From Gulosibacter sp. 10 (lineage in GTDB: Bacteria; Actinomycetota; Actinomycetes; Actinomycetales; Microbacteriaceae), in the NCBI RefSeq assembly GCF_900163695.1, contig NZ_FUIC01000035.1:45554-109553 (forward strand): DNA of 64,000 nucleotides, given 5' to 3'. Every line of letters begins with the position of its first letter. Position 1 is the first letter of the stretch. Below the pieces are notes generated by a model that was not told the DNA's origin, ran no database searches, and was given only the letters and a program-made list of their open reading frames with translations. The translations under genes and the position numbers were made by a program. Shown here in pieces: positions 34,158-43,287 of the stretch.

Positions 34158-36703
34158 GCGAGCGCCGCGGTGAGCGACTGCATCCGCCGCACGTACCACC
34201 ACACGCCCACGCCGACGCCCGAGAGGGCGAGCGTGCCGCCGGTGCCGATCAGCGTGCCGAGGATCAGCGGATCGTTCAGCAGCGCCGTGAGCCAGTCCAC
34301 GATGCCGCCCTCGCCCCCGGAGCCCGGTCCGGAACCCGCCTCCGGGCCGCCCGCGGCGAGGCTGTCGAGCGCGTCGGGGCTGTCCGAGGACTCCTCCGCC
34401 TCCTCCTGCTCGGCGGCCTCCGCGGCCTCCTGCTCGGCCTTGGCGACCTCGTCCTGCACCGCGGCGCCCTGCTCCGCAGCGCCCGCGGGCGGGCGCACGT
34501 CGCAGAACAGGCTCTCGTCGAGCGGGACGTCCCCCACCTGGAACACGTAGGTGCGGGTGCCCGTCGAGATGGATTCGCCGTTGTCGGGGTTCACCGCCGT
34601 GGCCGAGGCCTTGAGGACGTACATGCCCTTCTCGGAGAACACCCACTGCGCGTGGGTGTGCGCGGGCTTGGGCTCGTGCAGCGTGCCCGGCAGCTGCGTC
34701 GATCCGCCCGAGAGCAGCGGCTTGATGTCGCCCAGCGAGCCCATCGAGTAGAGGTGCACGGTTCCCGGCCCGTCGACGGATTCGATCTTGATCTTGACGT
34801 CCGTATGACCGCTCGGCACGGTGCGGTTGGTGTCCCAGCCCGGCCAGACGAGGTTCGGGTCCTGCGTCAGCGGCAGGACGTACCCCGACGGGCTGCCGGG
34901 GAAGCTGCTCGGGATCGAGTCGGTGAAGGCGGATTCCTTGACCTGCAGCAGCACCGTCTCGGGCTCGCGGATCACGTGGGCGCCGGTGACGTCCTCCTTG
35001 AGCTGCAGCACCGCGACGCCGCTCGCGCCCGCGGACACGTTGAACGCGTCGACGTGGCCGTGGTCGAGCACGACCTCGGGCCCGCAGGTCTGCTGGGGCG
35101 CGTCCGCGTCGTTCGCCCCGCCGGAGCCGCCGCCCGATCCCGAACCGCCTCCGGAGCCGCCGGTTCCGCCGCCTCCCGAGCCGCCGCCCGTACCGCCGCC
35201 GGGGTTCTGCCCGCCGCCGCCACCGCCGCCGTTGCCGGGCGGCGGCTGCACCGGATCGACGGCCTCGGGCTCGGTGCCGATGCCGAACGCGTCCCACCCG
35301 ATGAGCCCGCCGTCCGCGTCCTTGACGACGAGGTACTGCGAGGCGTCCTCCTTCGCATCCGCGGGGATCGCGGCCGCCACCCAGCCGGCCCGGTCGACCT
35401 GCGTCCACCGCTGCCAGACCGCGTAGTCGCCGTGCAGCCAGGTCGAGACCCAGTCCCCCGCGCGATCCTCTCCGAGGTACGAGAACACGTACCCGTCGGC
35501 GTAGGCGGTGTAGTTGAGGATGTGCACGTCGGTCGCCGGCTCCCGCTCGGTGAGGAGGCGGTTCGTGGCCGCCGCCGTATCGGGCTCGGCAGGCCGCTCG
35601 CGCGGCGAGCCGCTGACCGTCACCGGGGCGCGGTCGTCCGCGGCCACCTCCGAGCGCTGCCACACGCCCGTGAAGCTCGGCACGAAGCGGGCGCCGATCT
35701 CGTGCTCTCCCGGGTAGAGCGTCTGCACCTGGATGCGGGCCGTGCCCCCGGAGACGGGGGCGCTGCCGAGCACCTGGCCGGTGGTCTCGTCGAGGAACTC
35801 CACCTGGCCGCGGGCGCCGGGCGGCTGCACGGAGGCGCTGAGGTCGAGCGCGGCGCCCTCGTTGACCGTCCCGGGGACGGCGCCCATGGCGACCTCCGTG
35901 GCCGTGTTCGGCGCAGGCGTGCCGCCGCCCGGCGAAATGCTCGGGCCCACGTAGAAGCTGTACGTGGAGGTGTCCGACTGCGTGGTGCCGTTCACCTCGG
36001 TCGTGCCCCGGAACGTGAGCTGGTAATGGCCGGGCTTCTCGAACACCCAGTTGGCGTGGGTGTGCTGCCGCATGCCCATCGACCAGGGCTGCAGCCGTTG
36101 CGAGGAGCTGAAGAGCCGCTGCTGATCGCCGAAGCTTCCGGTCAGGAAGATCTCGACCTTGCCGGGCCCGTCCGCGCCGATGAGCTCGAGCGAGACGCGT
36201 CCGTTGCTCGAGTTCTCGACGAGCCCGTTGTCCTCGGTGCTGAACCCGGGCCAGATGAGGTGCGGCACCTGCGTCTGCGGGGCCATGTACACCTGCGAGC
36301 CGAATCCGGAGAGGAAGTCCACGTCCGGCCGGGTCTGCTTGGACCCCTCGGAATCGAGGTAGTAGATCGTCTGGTCCTCGTCGATGCGGTAGCCGATCTG
36401 CCCCTCGATATCGGCCTTGGAGCCGAGCTCGAACTCGCCGTCGACGACGTAGGAGGACACCGTGTCGGTATGCACGTTGTCGATCACGCGCGGGACCACG
36501 GGCGTGGGGGCCGCCTTGGGCGCCGTGTCCGCGGGCACCTCGCCCGGGGCCGAGGCCGCCGGCGAGACCGTGGCGAGACCGCCGAGGAGGAGCGCGCCGA
36601 TCGCGGCGGCGCCCACCACCCCGAGCAGGCGATGGCGGGACCTGGCCCGCCGCAGCCGCTCCCGGCGCTGCAGTCGTGCGGGGTGCGCGGCTCGGATGCT
36701 CAT
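34154..36703 (-). CDS. Anchored-repeat wall protein with two surface repeats (ABC transporter-associated)
   Basis: The 849-residue protein has a signal peptide (about 25-50) and a first actinobacterial surface repeat ending HTHANWVFEKPGHYQL (about 220). Ig-like and Cys-poor regions follow, then a Gly/Ser-rich linker (about 500-545). A second repeat opens LDHGHVDAFN and closes HTHAQWVFSEKGMY (about 725), before an acidic Glu/Ala coiled region, one membrane helix (about 812-835) and a short basic tail. This is the 'anch_rpt_wall' type that always goes with this ABC transporter. The repeated HTHA and GH motifs could bind zinc. Both ends overlap neighbouring genes by four bases. Confidence 0.82.
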   Translation of the reverse strand: MSIRAAHPARLQRRERLRRARSRHRLLGVVGAAAIGALLLGGLATVSPAASAPGEVPADTAPKAAPTPVVPRVIDNVHTDTVSSYVVDGEFELGSKADIEGQIGYRIDEDQTIYYLDSEGSKQTRPDVDFLSGFGSQVYMAPQTQVPHLIWPGFSTEDNGLVENSSNGRVSLELIGADGPGKVEIFLTGSFGDQQRLFSSSQRLQPWSMGMRQHTHANWVFEKPGHYQLTFRGTTEVNGTTQSDTSTYSFYVGPSISPGGGTPAPNTATEVAMGAVPGTVNEGAALDLSASVQPPGARGQVEFLDETTGQVLGSAPVSGGTARIQVQTLYPGEHEIGARFVPSFTGVWQRSEVAADDRAPVTVSGSPRERPAEPDTAAATNRLLTEREPATDVHILNYTAYADGYVFSYLGEDRAGDWVSTWLHGDYAVWQRWTQVDRAGWVAAAIPADAKEDASQYLVVKDADGGLIGWDAFGIGTEPEAVDPVQPPPGNGGGGGGGQNPGGGTGGGSGGGGTGGSGGGSGSGGGSGGANDADAPQQTCGPEVVLDHGHVDAFNVSAGASGVAVLQLKEDVTGAHVIREPETVLLQVKESAFTDSIPSSFPGSPSGYVLPLTQDPNLVWPGWDTNRTVPSGHTDVKIKIESVDGPGTVHLYSMGSLGDIKPLLSGGSTQLPGTLHEPKPAHTHAQWVFSEKGMYVLKASATAVNPDNGESISTGTRTYVFQVGDVPLDESLFCDVRPPAGAAEQGAAVQDEVAKAEQEAAEAAEQEEAEESSDSPDALDSLAAGGPEAGSGPGSGGEGGIVDWLTALLNDPLILGTLIGTGGTLALSGVGVGVWWYVRRMQSLTAALA

Positions 36704-37620
36704 GCGGAGGCCTCCACTCGGATCGGGCTCGTCGGGGCGAGGCGCTCCTCGTCCTCCGGCTGCACGCGTCCTCGTCGCCAGCGGGCGATGAGCCCGTGCC
36801 GGGGCCCGAGGAGCCCGGCGAGGATGAAGATCGCGGTGGCGATGAGCACGATGGTGCCGCCGGTGGGCAGGTCGAGGCTCCACGATAGGTAGAGTCCGAC
36901 GAGCGCCGAGCTGCCGCCGATGATCGGCGCGATGAGCATCATGCCCGGCAGCGAGTCGGTGAGCAGCCGGGCGGCGGCGGCCGGGGTCACGAGCAGCGCC
37001 AGCACGAGGATGTTGCCGATGGTCTGCACCGAGATGACGACGGCCACGGCCACCGAGACGTAGAGCAGCAGGTCGAGCGCCATCACGGGCAGTCCCGTGG
37101 CGCGCGCCATCTCCCGATCGAGGGTCGTCGCCACGAGCTCCTTGTGGAACACCGCCAGCACCGCGAGCAGCAGCAGTCCCGTGACGATCATGGTGACGAA
37201 GTCCTCGTCCCGGATGCCCACGATCGAGCCGAAGAGGAACTGCTGCAGCGAGCCGGCGTATCCCGGCGAGAAGCTGATCACGACGATGCCGAGCGCGAAG
37301 GCGGCGACGAAGAACACGCCGATGATGCCGTCCTCCTTGAGCCGGCGGTTCTGCGAGAGCAGCCCGATGAGCAGCGCCGTGAGCACGCCGGCGACGGCGC
37401 CGCCGAGCACGAGGTTGCCCTGGATGACGAAGGCCACCGCGAGTCCGGGGAACACGGCGTGCGCGACCGCGTCGCCGATGAACGCCATGCCTCGGAGCAC
37501 GACGTAGCAGCCGATCACGCCGCACACGATCGAGGAGCACACGGCGATGATGAGCGCCTTCGAGAGGAAGGCGAGGTCGGGGTTGAACAGGTCGGTGATG
37601 AAGTCGACGGGGGTGATCAC
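36700..37620 (-). CDS. Anchored-repeat ABC transporter permease (ZnuB/MntB-like)
   Basis: The 306-residue protein has about eight or nine membrane helices and the ABC-3 permease signature: GCYVVLRGMAFIGDAVAHAVFPG (about residue 37) and IGNILVLALLVTPAAAARLL (about 205). The family moves Zn2+ or Mn2+. It is coupled to the ATPase gene before it (GTGA overlap) and the wall protein after it (ATGA). Zur-like box 2 at the head of the operon favours zinc. Confidence 0.9.
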   Translation of the reverse strand: MITPVDFITDLFNPDLAFLSKALIIAVCSSIVCGVIGCYVVLRGMAFIGDAVAHAVFPGLAVAFVIQGNLVLGGAVAGVLTALLIGLLSQNRRLKEDGIIGVFFVAAFALGIVVISFSPGYAGSLQQFLFGSIVGIRDEDFVTMIVTGLLLLAVLAVFHKELVATTLDREMARATGLPVMALDLLLYVSVAVAVVISVQTIGNILVLALLVTPAAAARLLTDSLPGMMLIAPIIGGSSALVGLYLSWSLDLPTGGTIVLIATAIFILAGLLGPRHGLIARWRRGRVQPEDEERLAPTSPIRVEASA

Positions 37621-38423
37621 AGCGAGGCGCTTTCCAGTCGGGTCGGAGCCATCCCCAGCGAGGACAGCAGCGGGTTGTCGCGGCCGATGCTGAACGTGCG
37701 CATCCACAGCTCCGGGTCGCGGAGCCGGGAGGGCCGGTCATCGGCGATGACGGTGCGGTTGAGCAGGCACAGGCGCGAGCACAGGTGCATCGCGCCGGCG
37801 AGGTCGTGCGTGGTCATCACCACGGCCTGGCCCTCGCGCGCGAGGTCGGCGAACAGCTCGCCGAGCAGCTCCTGCGTGGGCATGTCGAGCCCGGTGAACG
37901 GCTCGTCGAGCAGCAGCAGCGCGGGGTCGAGCGCGAGCGCCCGGGCCACGAGCACGCGCTGCCGCTGCCCGCCCGAGAGCTCCCCCACCGGCCGGCGCGC
38001 GAGTCCGCTCATCTCGACGCGCTCGAGCGCGTCCGCCACGGCTTCGAAGTGCTTCGCACGGGGACGGCGGAACCAGCCGATCGACCGGGTGAGGCCGCTC
38101 AGCACCGCGTCCTCGACCGAGATCGGGAAGTCCCACACGAACTCGTGGCGCTGCGGCACGTATCCGGGCAGTCGCCTGCCGCGATCGATCGTGCCCGACT
38201 CCACCGGGATGAGCCCCAGCGCGGCCCGCATCAGCGTGGTCTTGCCCGCGCCGTTCGGGCCGATCAGCCCGACGAACTCGCGGGGCGCCACGGCGAAGTC
38301 CACGCCCTGCAGCACCCGGCGGCCGCCGAGCTGGACGCTGACGTCGCGGATCTCGAGCACCGGGTCGGCGAGCTCGACTTCGGTCTGCTCCGTCGTGATG
38401 GCCGGCAGCGTCGTGTAGTTCAC
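37617..38423 (-). CDS. Anchored-repeat ABC transporter ATPase (ZnuC-like)
   Basis: The 268-residue ATPase has Walker A GPNGAGKTT (about residue 54), the Q loop at YVPQRHEFVWDFPISVED, signature LSGGQRQRVLVARAL, Walker B LLLLDEPFTGLD and the switch His in TTHDL. The WDFPISV phrase is typical of manganese/zinc importers. Its GTG start overlaps the preceding wall-protein stop, and its stop overlaps the permease start. It powers the metal importer encoded here. Confidence 0.93.
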   Translation of the reverse strand: MNYTTLPAITTEQTEVELADPVLEIRDVSVQLGGRRVLQGVDFAVAPREFVGLIGPNGAGKTTLMRAALGLIPVESGTIDRGRRLPGYVPQRHEFVWDFPISVEDAVLSGLTRSIGWFRRPRAKHFEAVADALERVEMSGLARRPVGELSGGQRQRVLVARALALDPALLLLDEPFTGLDMPTQELLGELFADLAREGQAVVMTTHDLAGAMHLCSRLCLLNRTVIADDRPSRLRDPELWMRTFSIGRDNPLLSSLGMAPTRLESASL

Positions 38424-39439
38424 TCCGCATCCTTTCCGTCGTGCTCCGACTCGGCGTCGGCGTCCTTCTCCGCGGCCTTCCGCTCGCGCGCCCGCCGCAC
38501 CTTGCGGCGCATCCGGACGTTGGCGATCACGACGATCACCACGCCCAGCACGAGCGCGGCGCCGATGACGATCGCGACGATCCACACGACGCCGGGCACG
38601 GATCCCTCCGGCTGCGCGGCGTCGTTCTGCCCGCCGTCGGCCGCCTCCGCCGTATCGGCGTCGACGATCGCGGCCTCGTCGAGCTGCGCGTCGAACGCCT
38701 CCTCGGGGTTGGTCCCGTCGCCCACCGAGAAGCGCAGCGTGTCGTGCGCCACGACGTGCGTGCCATCCCGCAGGTCGGCCTCGAGCTGCATCTCGACGAG
38801 GTAGATGCCGGGTTCGGTGAAGACCCAGTTCGCGTGCGTATGCGTGTTCACCTCGATCCAGGACTGCTGCGGCAGTGCTTCCTGCGTGGAATAGAGCACC
38901 TCCGGGGCGCCGAAGTTGCCGCTCTGCAGGAACAGCGTCATCTCGCCGGGGCCTTCGAAGCCGACGAGGCTCATCGTGACGCCGAGGTCGACCTGCTCCA
39001 TGACGCCGGGCTCCTGGGTGTTCCAGCCCGTCCAGACCACATCCGGATGCTGCGTCTGCGGCACGACGTGCACCTGCGCCCCGGGCTCGACGCCCATGAA
39101 CGAGTACGCCTCGTCGTCCGGCACTTCGAGCAGCGCCGCATCGCTCACCTGCATCACCACGTCCTCCGGCATCCGCCAATAGCTGGGCGAACCGGAGTCG
39201 TCGTGGATCTGGAGGCGCCATTCCCCCGTGTTGAGGGTCGGTCCGAAGTCGAGGTGGCCGGCGTCGATCACGACCTGGCCCTCGCCCTGCTGCTGGTTCG
39301 GATCGATGATCTGGTTGAGGCCGTCCTCCTCCCCATCCTCATCGGTCGCGGCGGTGGCGGTCAGCGGCGCCGCCGCCAGGGCGGAGAGGGCGAGCAGCGA
39401 GGCCGCGGCCGTCCGTCCGATTCGTTTCAGAGCACGCAC
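38420..39439 (-). CDS. Anchored-repeat wall protein with one surface repeat
   Basis: The 339-residue protein has a signal peptide ending near TATAA (about 30), one actinobacterial surface repeat (opening VIDAGHLDFGP, middle VVWTGWNTQEPG, closing HTHANWVFTEPGIYLVEM), an acidic spacer, one membrane helix (about 280-305) and a charged Arg/Lys/Glu tail inside. It is probably a membrane-anchored partner of the importer, perhaps passing metal to the binding protein. GTG at 39439 follows AAAGGA. It is coupled to the ATPase gene. Confidence 0.82.
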   Translation of the reverse strand: MRALKRIGRTAAASLLALSALAAAPLTATAATDEDGEEDGLNQIIDPNQQQGEGQVVIDAGHLDFGPTLNTGEWRLQIHDDSGSPSYWRMPEDVVMQVSDAALLEVPDDEAYSFMGVEPGAQVHVVPQTQHPDVVWTGWNTQEPGVMEQVDLGVTMSLVGFEGPGEMTLFLQSGNFGAPEVLYSTQEALPQQSWIEVNTHTHANWVFTEPGIYLVEMQLEADLRDGTHVVAHDTLRFSVGDGTNPEEAFDAQLDEAAIVDADTAEAADGGQNDAAQPEGSVPGVVWIVAIVIGAALVLGVVIVVIANVRMRRKVRRARERKAAEKDADAESEHDGKDAE

Positions 39440-39512
39440 GTCGATGGTCCTTTCGCAGGGCCGCAGCGGAACGGCCCGGTCGGTGGGTGGAAGAGGCTGC
39501 GGGGCGCGCGGC

Positions 39513-41084
39513 TCATCCGCCGCCGCCGAGGCAGTCGCGGAGCGAGTTCGCGTTGAACCGCATGAATTCGATGTAGGTGTTCGCCTCGGGCGAGAAGGCG
39601 TCGCCGAGGATCGGGCAGACCTCGATCCCGGCATCGTCGGCGACCTCCTGCAGCGTGGACGCGCGCTGGGCGAGGTTCGGCTCGAGGAACACCGCGGGCA
39701 CGTCGAGGTTGCGGATGGTCTCCGTCAGCCGCATCCGCTCGGTGAGACTCGGCTCGACGGCCGGGTTCGGGCTCACGAATCCGGCGATCTGCATGTCGTA
39801 GGCGGAGGCGAGATAGCCGAAGGAGTCGTGGGTCGTGATGAGCGTGCGCCGCGACTCGGGGATCTCCGCCAGCGTGGTGCGCACCTCCTCGTCGAGCGCG
39901 TCGAGTTCGGCGAGATAGGCCTCGGTGTTGCGCATGTAGTCCGCTGCGTGCTGCGGATCCTTCTCGATGAGGGTGTCGCGGATGATCTGCACGTAGGCCT
40001 GCGCGTTCGAGACGTCGTGCCACAGGTGCGGATCGATCTCGCCGTGCACGTGCTTGCCGAGCACCGCCTGCGCGAGCTGGTACACCTGCTGGCCGTTCGT
40101 GCGGAGGAAGTTGTAGGCGGGGTCGGGCGGCACCTCGTGCAGCGCGGCGTTCGGCACCGAGACCACCACCTCGTCGAGCGGGTGGTAGTCGCGGCCGCTG
40201 TGGTCATGACGCCCCTTGGGATCGCGGTCGTGCAGCAGCGTGAGCTCGTCGTTCGCGAGATCCACCGAGATGTCCGCGTGCCCGGAGTCGAGCACCGTCG
40301 CCCCGGGACGTGCGGGCACCGAGTAGGGGTCGACGCCCACCGCGAAGACGATCGTGCCGCTCGCGACCTCCTGCGCGGCGTCGGTCTGCTGCGGGCGCAG
40401 CCTGGCGGTGAGGTCGAGCTCGTAGATGCCGGGCTCGCTGAACGCCCAGCTCAGATGCGTGTGCGCGTCGGCGGGCAGGCCGACGGTGTCCTCCGAATCG
40501 CCGCGGAGGCCGTCCGTGGAGTCGAAGTAGTGGTCGATGTCGCCGAAGCTGCCCGTGAGGTACGCGTGCAGCGCTCCGGGCCCCTCGAGCGTATCCGCGC
40601 TCAGTTCCACCCGCGCGCCGCGCTCGAGGCCGATCTCGCCGCCGCCCTCCGCGCGGAGGCCGAGCCAGATCGTGTCGAGCGAGACGTCCTCCACGAGCGG
40701 GATGATGTTCGCCGCGTACTGCACGGCCTCCTCCGCGAGGGCCACGTTGGCGGCGGATGCGGGGAGGTTCGCGTCGATGGCGTTGATGAGCGCCTGCTCC
40801 TCGAGCATCAGATAGTTGGTGAACGCCACGTCCGCGTAGACGACGTCGCGGATGTCGCGGAGGCTCGGGTCGTACGAGTGCGGGTCGCCGCCCTCGGGCA
40901 CGAGCGAGACCACGTCGACGCGGTCGCCGCCGACGTTCTCCACGAGGTCCGCGAGGATGCCCGTGGTGGTGACCACGTTGATGCGGTCGTCGTTCGGCGA
41001 GGCGGAAAGGCCTGCGGCGGAGCAGCCCGTGAGGACGAGGGCGCTCGAGACCGCCAGCCCTGCCGCGGCACGTATTCGGTTCAC
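39513..41084 (-). CDS. Anchored-repeat ABC metal-binding lipoprotein with an inserted surface repeat
   Basis: The 523-residue protein is a ZnuA/TroA-type binding protein with a lipobox LVLTGCS (Cys about 21). Likely metal ligands are His in GGDPHSYDP (about 68), His in IDPHLWHD, His in TTHDSFGY and Asp in ILGDAFS. Between the two lobes sits a ~200-residue insert (about 130-335) built from the actinobacterial surface repeat: first the closing half (WLGL...HTHLSWAFSEPGIY), then the opening half (VLDSGHADISV), plus the His-rich GRHDHSGRDYH. The repeat thus appears permuted. GTG start at 41084. Confidence 0.88.
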   Translation of the reverse strand: MNRIRAAAGLAVSSALVLTGCSAAGLSASPNDDRINVVTTTGILADLVENVGGDRVDVVSLVPEGGDPHSYDPSLRDIRDVVYADVAFTNYLMLEEQALINAIDANLPASAANVALAEEAVQYAANIIPLVEDVSLDTIWLGLRAEGGGEIGLERGARVELSADTLEGPGALHAYLTGSFGDIDHYFDSTDGLRGDSEDTVGLPADAHTHLSWAFSEPGIYELDLTARLRPQQTDAAQEVASGTIVFAVGVDPYSVPARPGATVLDSGHADISVDLANDELTLLHDRDPKGRHDHSGRDYHPLDEVVVSVPNAALHEVPPDPAYNFLRTNGQQVYQLAQAVLGKHVHGEIDPHLWHDVSNAQAYVQIIRDTLIEKDPQHAADYMRNTEAYLAELDALDEEVRTTLAEIPESRRTLITTHDSFGYLASAYDMQIAGFVSPNPAVEPSLTERMRLTETIRNLDVPAVFLEPNLAQRASTLQEVADDAGIEVCPILGDAFSPEANTYIEFMRFNANSLRDCLGGGG

Positions 41085-41113
41085 GATGGTCGGGGTCTTT
41101 CCAACTGGTCGGA

Positions 41114-41149
41114 GCTGCGGGCCGCCCATCGGGAAGGGCGGCCCGCAGC
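41114..41149. terminator. Strong hairpin between surface protein and binding protein genes
   Basis: GCTGCGGGCCGCCC (41114-41127) pairs exactly with 41136-41149 around eight bases. It lies right after the stop (41174, minus strand) of the first operon gene. It may reduce read-through, so that the abundant surface protein is made in excess over the transporter. Confidence 0.7.
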
Positions 41150-41173
41150 GTTCAGGATTCGCGGAGGCGCTTG

Positions 41174-42802
41174 CTACCGCTCGCGCGCGCTTCGCTGCCG
41201 GGCGATGAGGGTGACGCCGGCCGCCGCCGCGAGCAGCGCGACGGACGCGATGCCGAGCAGCAGCCGCTCGTCGGCACCGGTCTTGGCCAGGCCGTCCTCG
41301 TCGGAGCCCTCCGGCTTCGGCGCGGACGCGTCCGAACCGCCGTCGGCATCGGCGCCGCGGTCGTCCTCCGGCGCGGCGCCCTCGGCCGCACCCTCATCGG
41401 GGTTCGCGCCCTGGTCGCCGCCGGCGCTCTGATCGCCGTTCGCGTTCTGGCTGCCGTTCGCACCATCGCCCGAGTCGGCGTCGCCCGAGTCGGCGTCGCC
41501 GTTCGGGGTGCCGTCCTCATCGGCAGTCTCCGTGGGCTCGGGGCCGTCGGTGGGGTCGGGGCCGTCGGTCGGCTCAGGCCCGTCCGTCGGCTCGGGCTCA
41601 TCGGTGGGCTGGTCCGTGGGCTCCGGATCCTCCGTGGGGATCGGCTCCTCGGTCGGCTCCGGACCGTCGGTCGGCTCCGGCTCATCGGTCGGCCCAGGCT
41701 CATCGGTCGGCTCAGGGCTCTCGCCCGGCTCCGTGGGCTCCGGGCCATCCGTCGGTTCGGGGCTCTCACCGGGCTCGGTCGGCTCGGGGCCGTCGGTCGG
41801 CTCCGGCTCGGTCGGCTCCGGCTCCTCGGTCGGTTCCGGCTCGTCCTCGGCGACCTGGATGGTCACGGGATCCGCGGCAACCGCGATGGGAGCGCCTGCC
41901 GCGTAATCGCGGCCGCCCGACACCGTCGCGCGGTAGGAGACGCCGTCCTCCGCCTGCACGGTGATGGTGTCGCCGGCGCCCTCGACGGGGCTCCACTCGC
42001 CGTCGGCGCCCTGCCGCTCCCAGGCGAAGTTCTTGAAGGTCGCGTCCGAGGGCTGCTGATTCGCGGTGAGCACGACCTCGTCGCCCTCCGCGACCGGCTC
42101 CTCCGCGCCCGACACCGTCAGCGCCGTGGGGCGAGGCTCCACCTCGAACGTGTAGGTGGCCTCGTTCGAGGTCGATGTCTTCGTGCCGTCCGCCGACTCG
42201 ACCTCCGCCTGCGCCGTGAGCGTGTAGGTGCCAGGCTCGCTGAACGCCCAGTTGGCGTGCGTGTGCGCGGCGAAGCTCTGGTGGATCGTGCCCGGTAGCT
42301 GATAGCGGCCGCCGTCGAGCAGGGGGGCGACGCCGCCGAAGGTCCCCTGGGTCCAGAGCGATACCTCGCCGGGCCCATCCACCTCGGTGATGTTGATGTC
42401 GGCCTTGAGCTGAGTGCCGTATTCACCGGTCAGCTCGAGGCTGTCCCAGCCGGGCCAGAGCAGGTTGTGGTCCTGGGTGAGCGGCAGGTAGTAGAACTCA
42501 TCGGGCGAGACCCCTTCGGGCACGGCTGCCTCGGGCAGGTTCTGCAGCACCGCCTCGCTCTTGACCGCCAGCACGACCTCCTCAGGCGTCTGGTGCACGT
42601 GCGAACCGGTCACGTCCTCCTTGAGGTTGAGCTTGACCGATCCGTCGTCGTTGAGCGCGAGGTTGAAGGCGTCGACGTGCCCGTGATCCAGACGGAGCTT
42701 TTCGTCGGCCAGCGCGGGAGAGGCGACCGTCCCCACGAACGCGGCCGCGGCGAATACCGCCGCAGCCGATCCTGTGGTGACGGTGCGGAGAAGAGTCTTC
42801 AT
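41174..42802 (-). CDS. Sortase-anchored surface protein with one repeat (choice-of-anchor M type)
   Basis: The 542-residue protein has a signal peptide (ending SPALA, about 38) and one surface repeat (opening RLDHGHVDAFN, middle NLLWPGWDS, closing HTHANWAFSEPGTYTL). An Ig-like region (about 228-310), a Pro/Glu/Thr/Asp repeat stalk (about 312-415; DNA about 41557-41866) and an Asn/Gly/Asp-rich zone follow. It ends with an LPxTG-like signal LAKTGA, a membrane helix and RQRSARER. It is therefore probably linked to peptidoglycan, with the repeat held out by the stalk. It is the first gene after Zur-like box 2. Confidence 0.86.
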   Translation of the reverse strand: MKTLLRTVTTGSAAAVFAAAAFVGTVASPALADEKLRLDHGHVDAFNLALNDDGSVKLNLKEDVTGSHVHQTPEEVVLAVKSEAVLQNLPEAAVPEGVSPDEFYYLPLTQDHNLLWPGWDSLELTGEYGTQLKADINITEVDGPGEVSLWTQGTFGGVAPLLDGGRYQLPGTIHQSFAAHTHANWAFSEPGTYTLTAQAEVESADGTKTSTSNEATYTFEVEPRPTALTVSGAEEPVAEGDEVVLTANQQPSDATFKNFAWERQGADGEWSPVEGAGDTITVQAEDGVSYRATVSGGRDYAAGAPIAVAADPVTIQVAEDEPEPTEEPEPTEPEPTDGPEPTEPGESPEPTDGPEPTEPGESPEPTDEPGPTDEPEPTDGPEPTEEPIPTEDPEPTDQPTDEPEPTDGPEPTDGPDPTDGPEPTETADEDGTPNGDADSGDADSGDGANGSQNANGDQSAGGDQGANPDEGAAEGAAPEDDRGADADGGSDASAPKPEGSDEDGLAKTGADERLLLGIASVALLAAAAGVTLIARQRSARER

Positions 42803-42843
42803 CTGCACGGGACCTTTCAACGGGCATTCGAATCGCCCGGCTA

Positions 42844-42860
42844 TTGATAATGAGTATCGT
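42844..42860. promoter_or_regulatory. Zur-like box 2
   Basis: TTGATAATGAGTATCGT keeps the left arm TTGATAA exactly and about half of the right arm. It lies 42 bases before the first gene of the seven-gene anchored-repeat importer operon. It is the weakest of the four boxes, but its place before a ZnuABC-like operon supports it. Confidence 0.72.
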
Positions 42861-42969
42861 TAACATAGCCGTTGAGGATTCACTCAGCAAGCGCTCATCC
42901 GCCTCACGGCTCGAGGGCGCATAGGAGCGCGACGAATCCAGCCCGCCTCGCCCCCAGCGGCCCGCCCGG

Positions 42970-43287
42970 CTACACGAGGAGCAGCACGGCGCTGTAGACG
43001 CCGACCCCGCCGACGAGGCTGAGGAAGACGTTGGCGCGCCACAGATGCAGCGCCACCGTGACCAGGATGCCGACTGCGGGCGCGATCCACTGCAGATCGA
43101 CCCAGACCACATCCCGCACCGTGTACAGCACGAGCACCGCCATCACCCCGACCGGCAGCAGCGCGCCGAGATCGCGCACGAACTCGTTGTCGCGCAGCCA
43201 GCGCCGCGCCACGAGCGGCGCCGCGCGCAGGGCGAACGTGATCGCCCAGATCACCGCGAGCAGCGCGACGGAGTGCCAGGGGTTCAT
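42970..43287 (-). CDS. azlD: AzlD-type branched-chain amino acid export subunit
   Basis: The 105-residue protein has three or four membrane helices, starting MNPWHSVALLAVIWAITFALRAAPL, the usual AzlD opening. It works with AzlC, its coupled upstream neighbour (ATGA overlap), to export branched-chain or other amino acids. Confidence 0.88.
   Translation of the reverse strand: MNPWHSVALLAVIWAITFALRAAPLVARRWLRDNEFVRDLGALLPVGVMAVLVLYTVRDVVWVDLQWIAPAVGILVTVALHLWRANVFLSLVGGVGVYSAVLLLV

Noticed and set aside
41557..41866. Pro-Glu-Thr-Asp repeat region as a mobile or foreign element
   Set aside because: It is a normal stalk between an Ig-like region and a sortase signal and has no flanking repeats.
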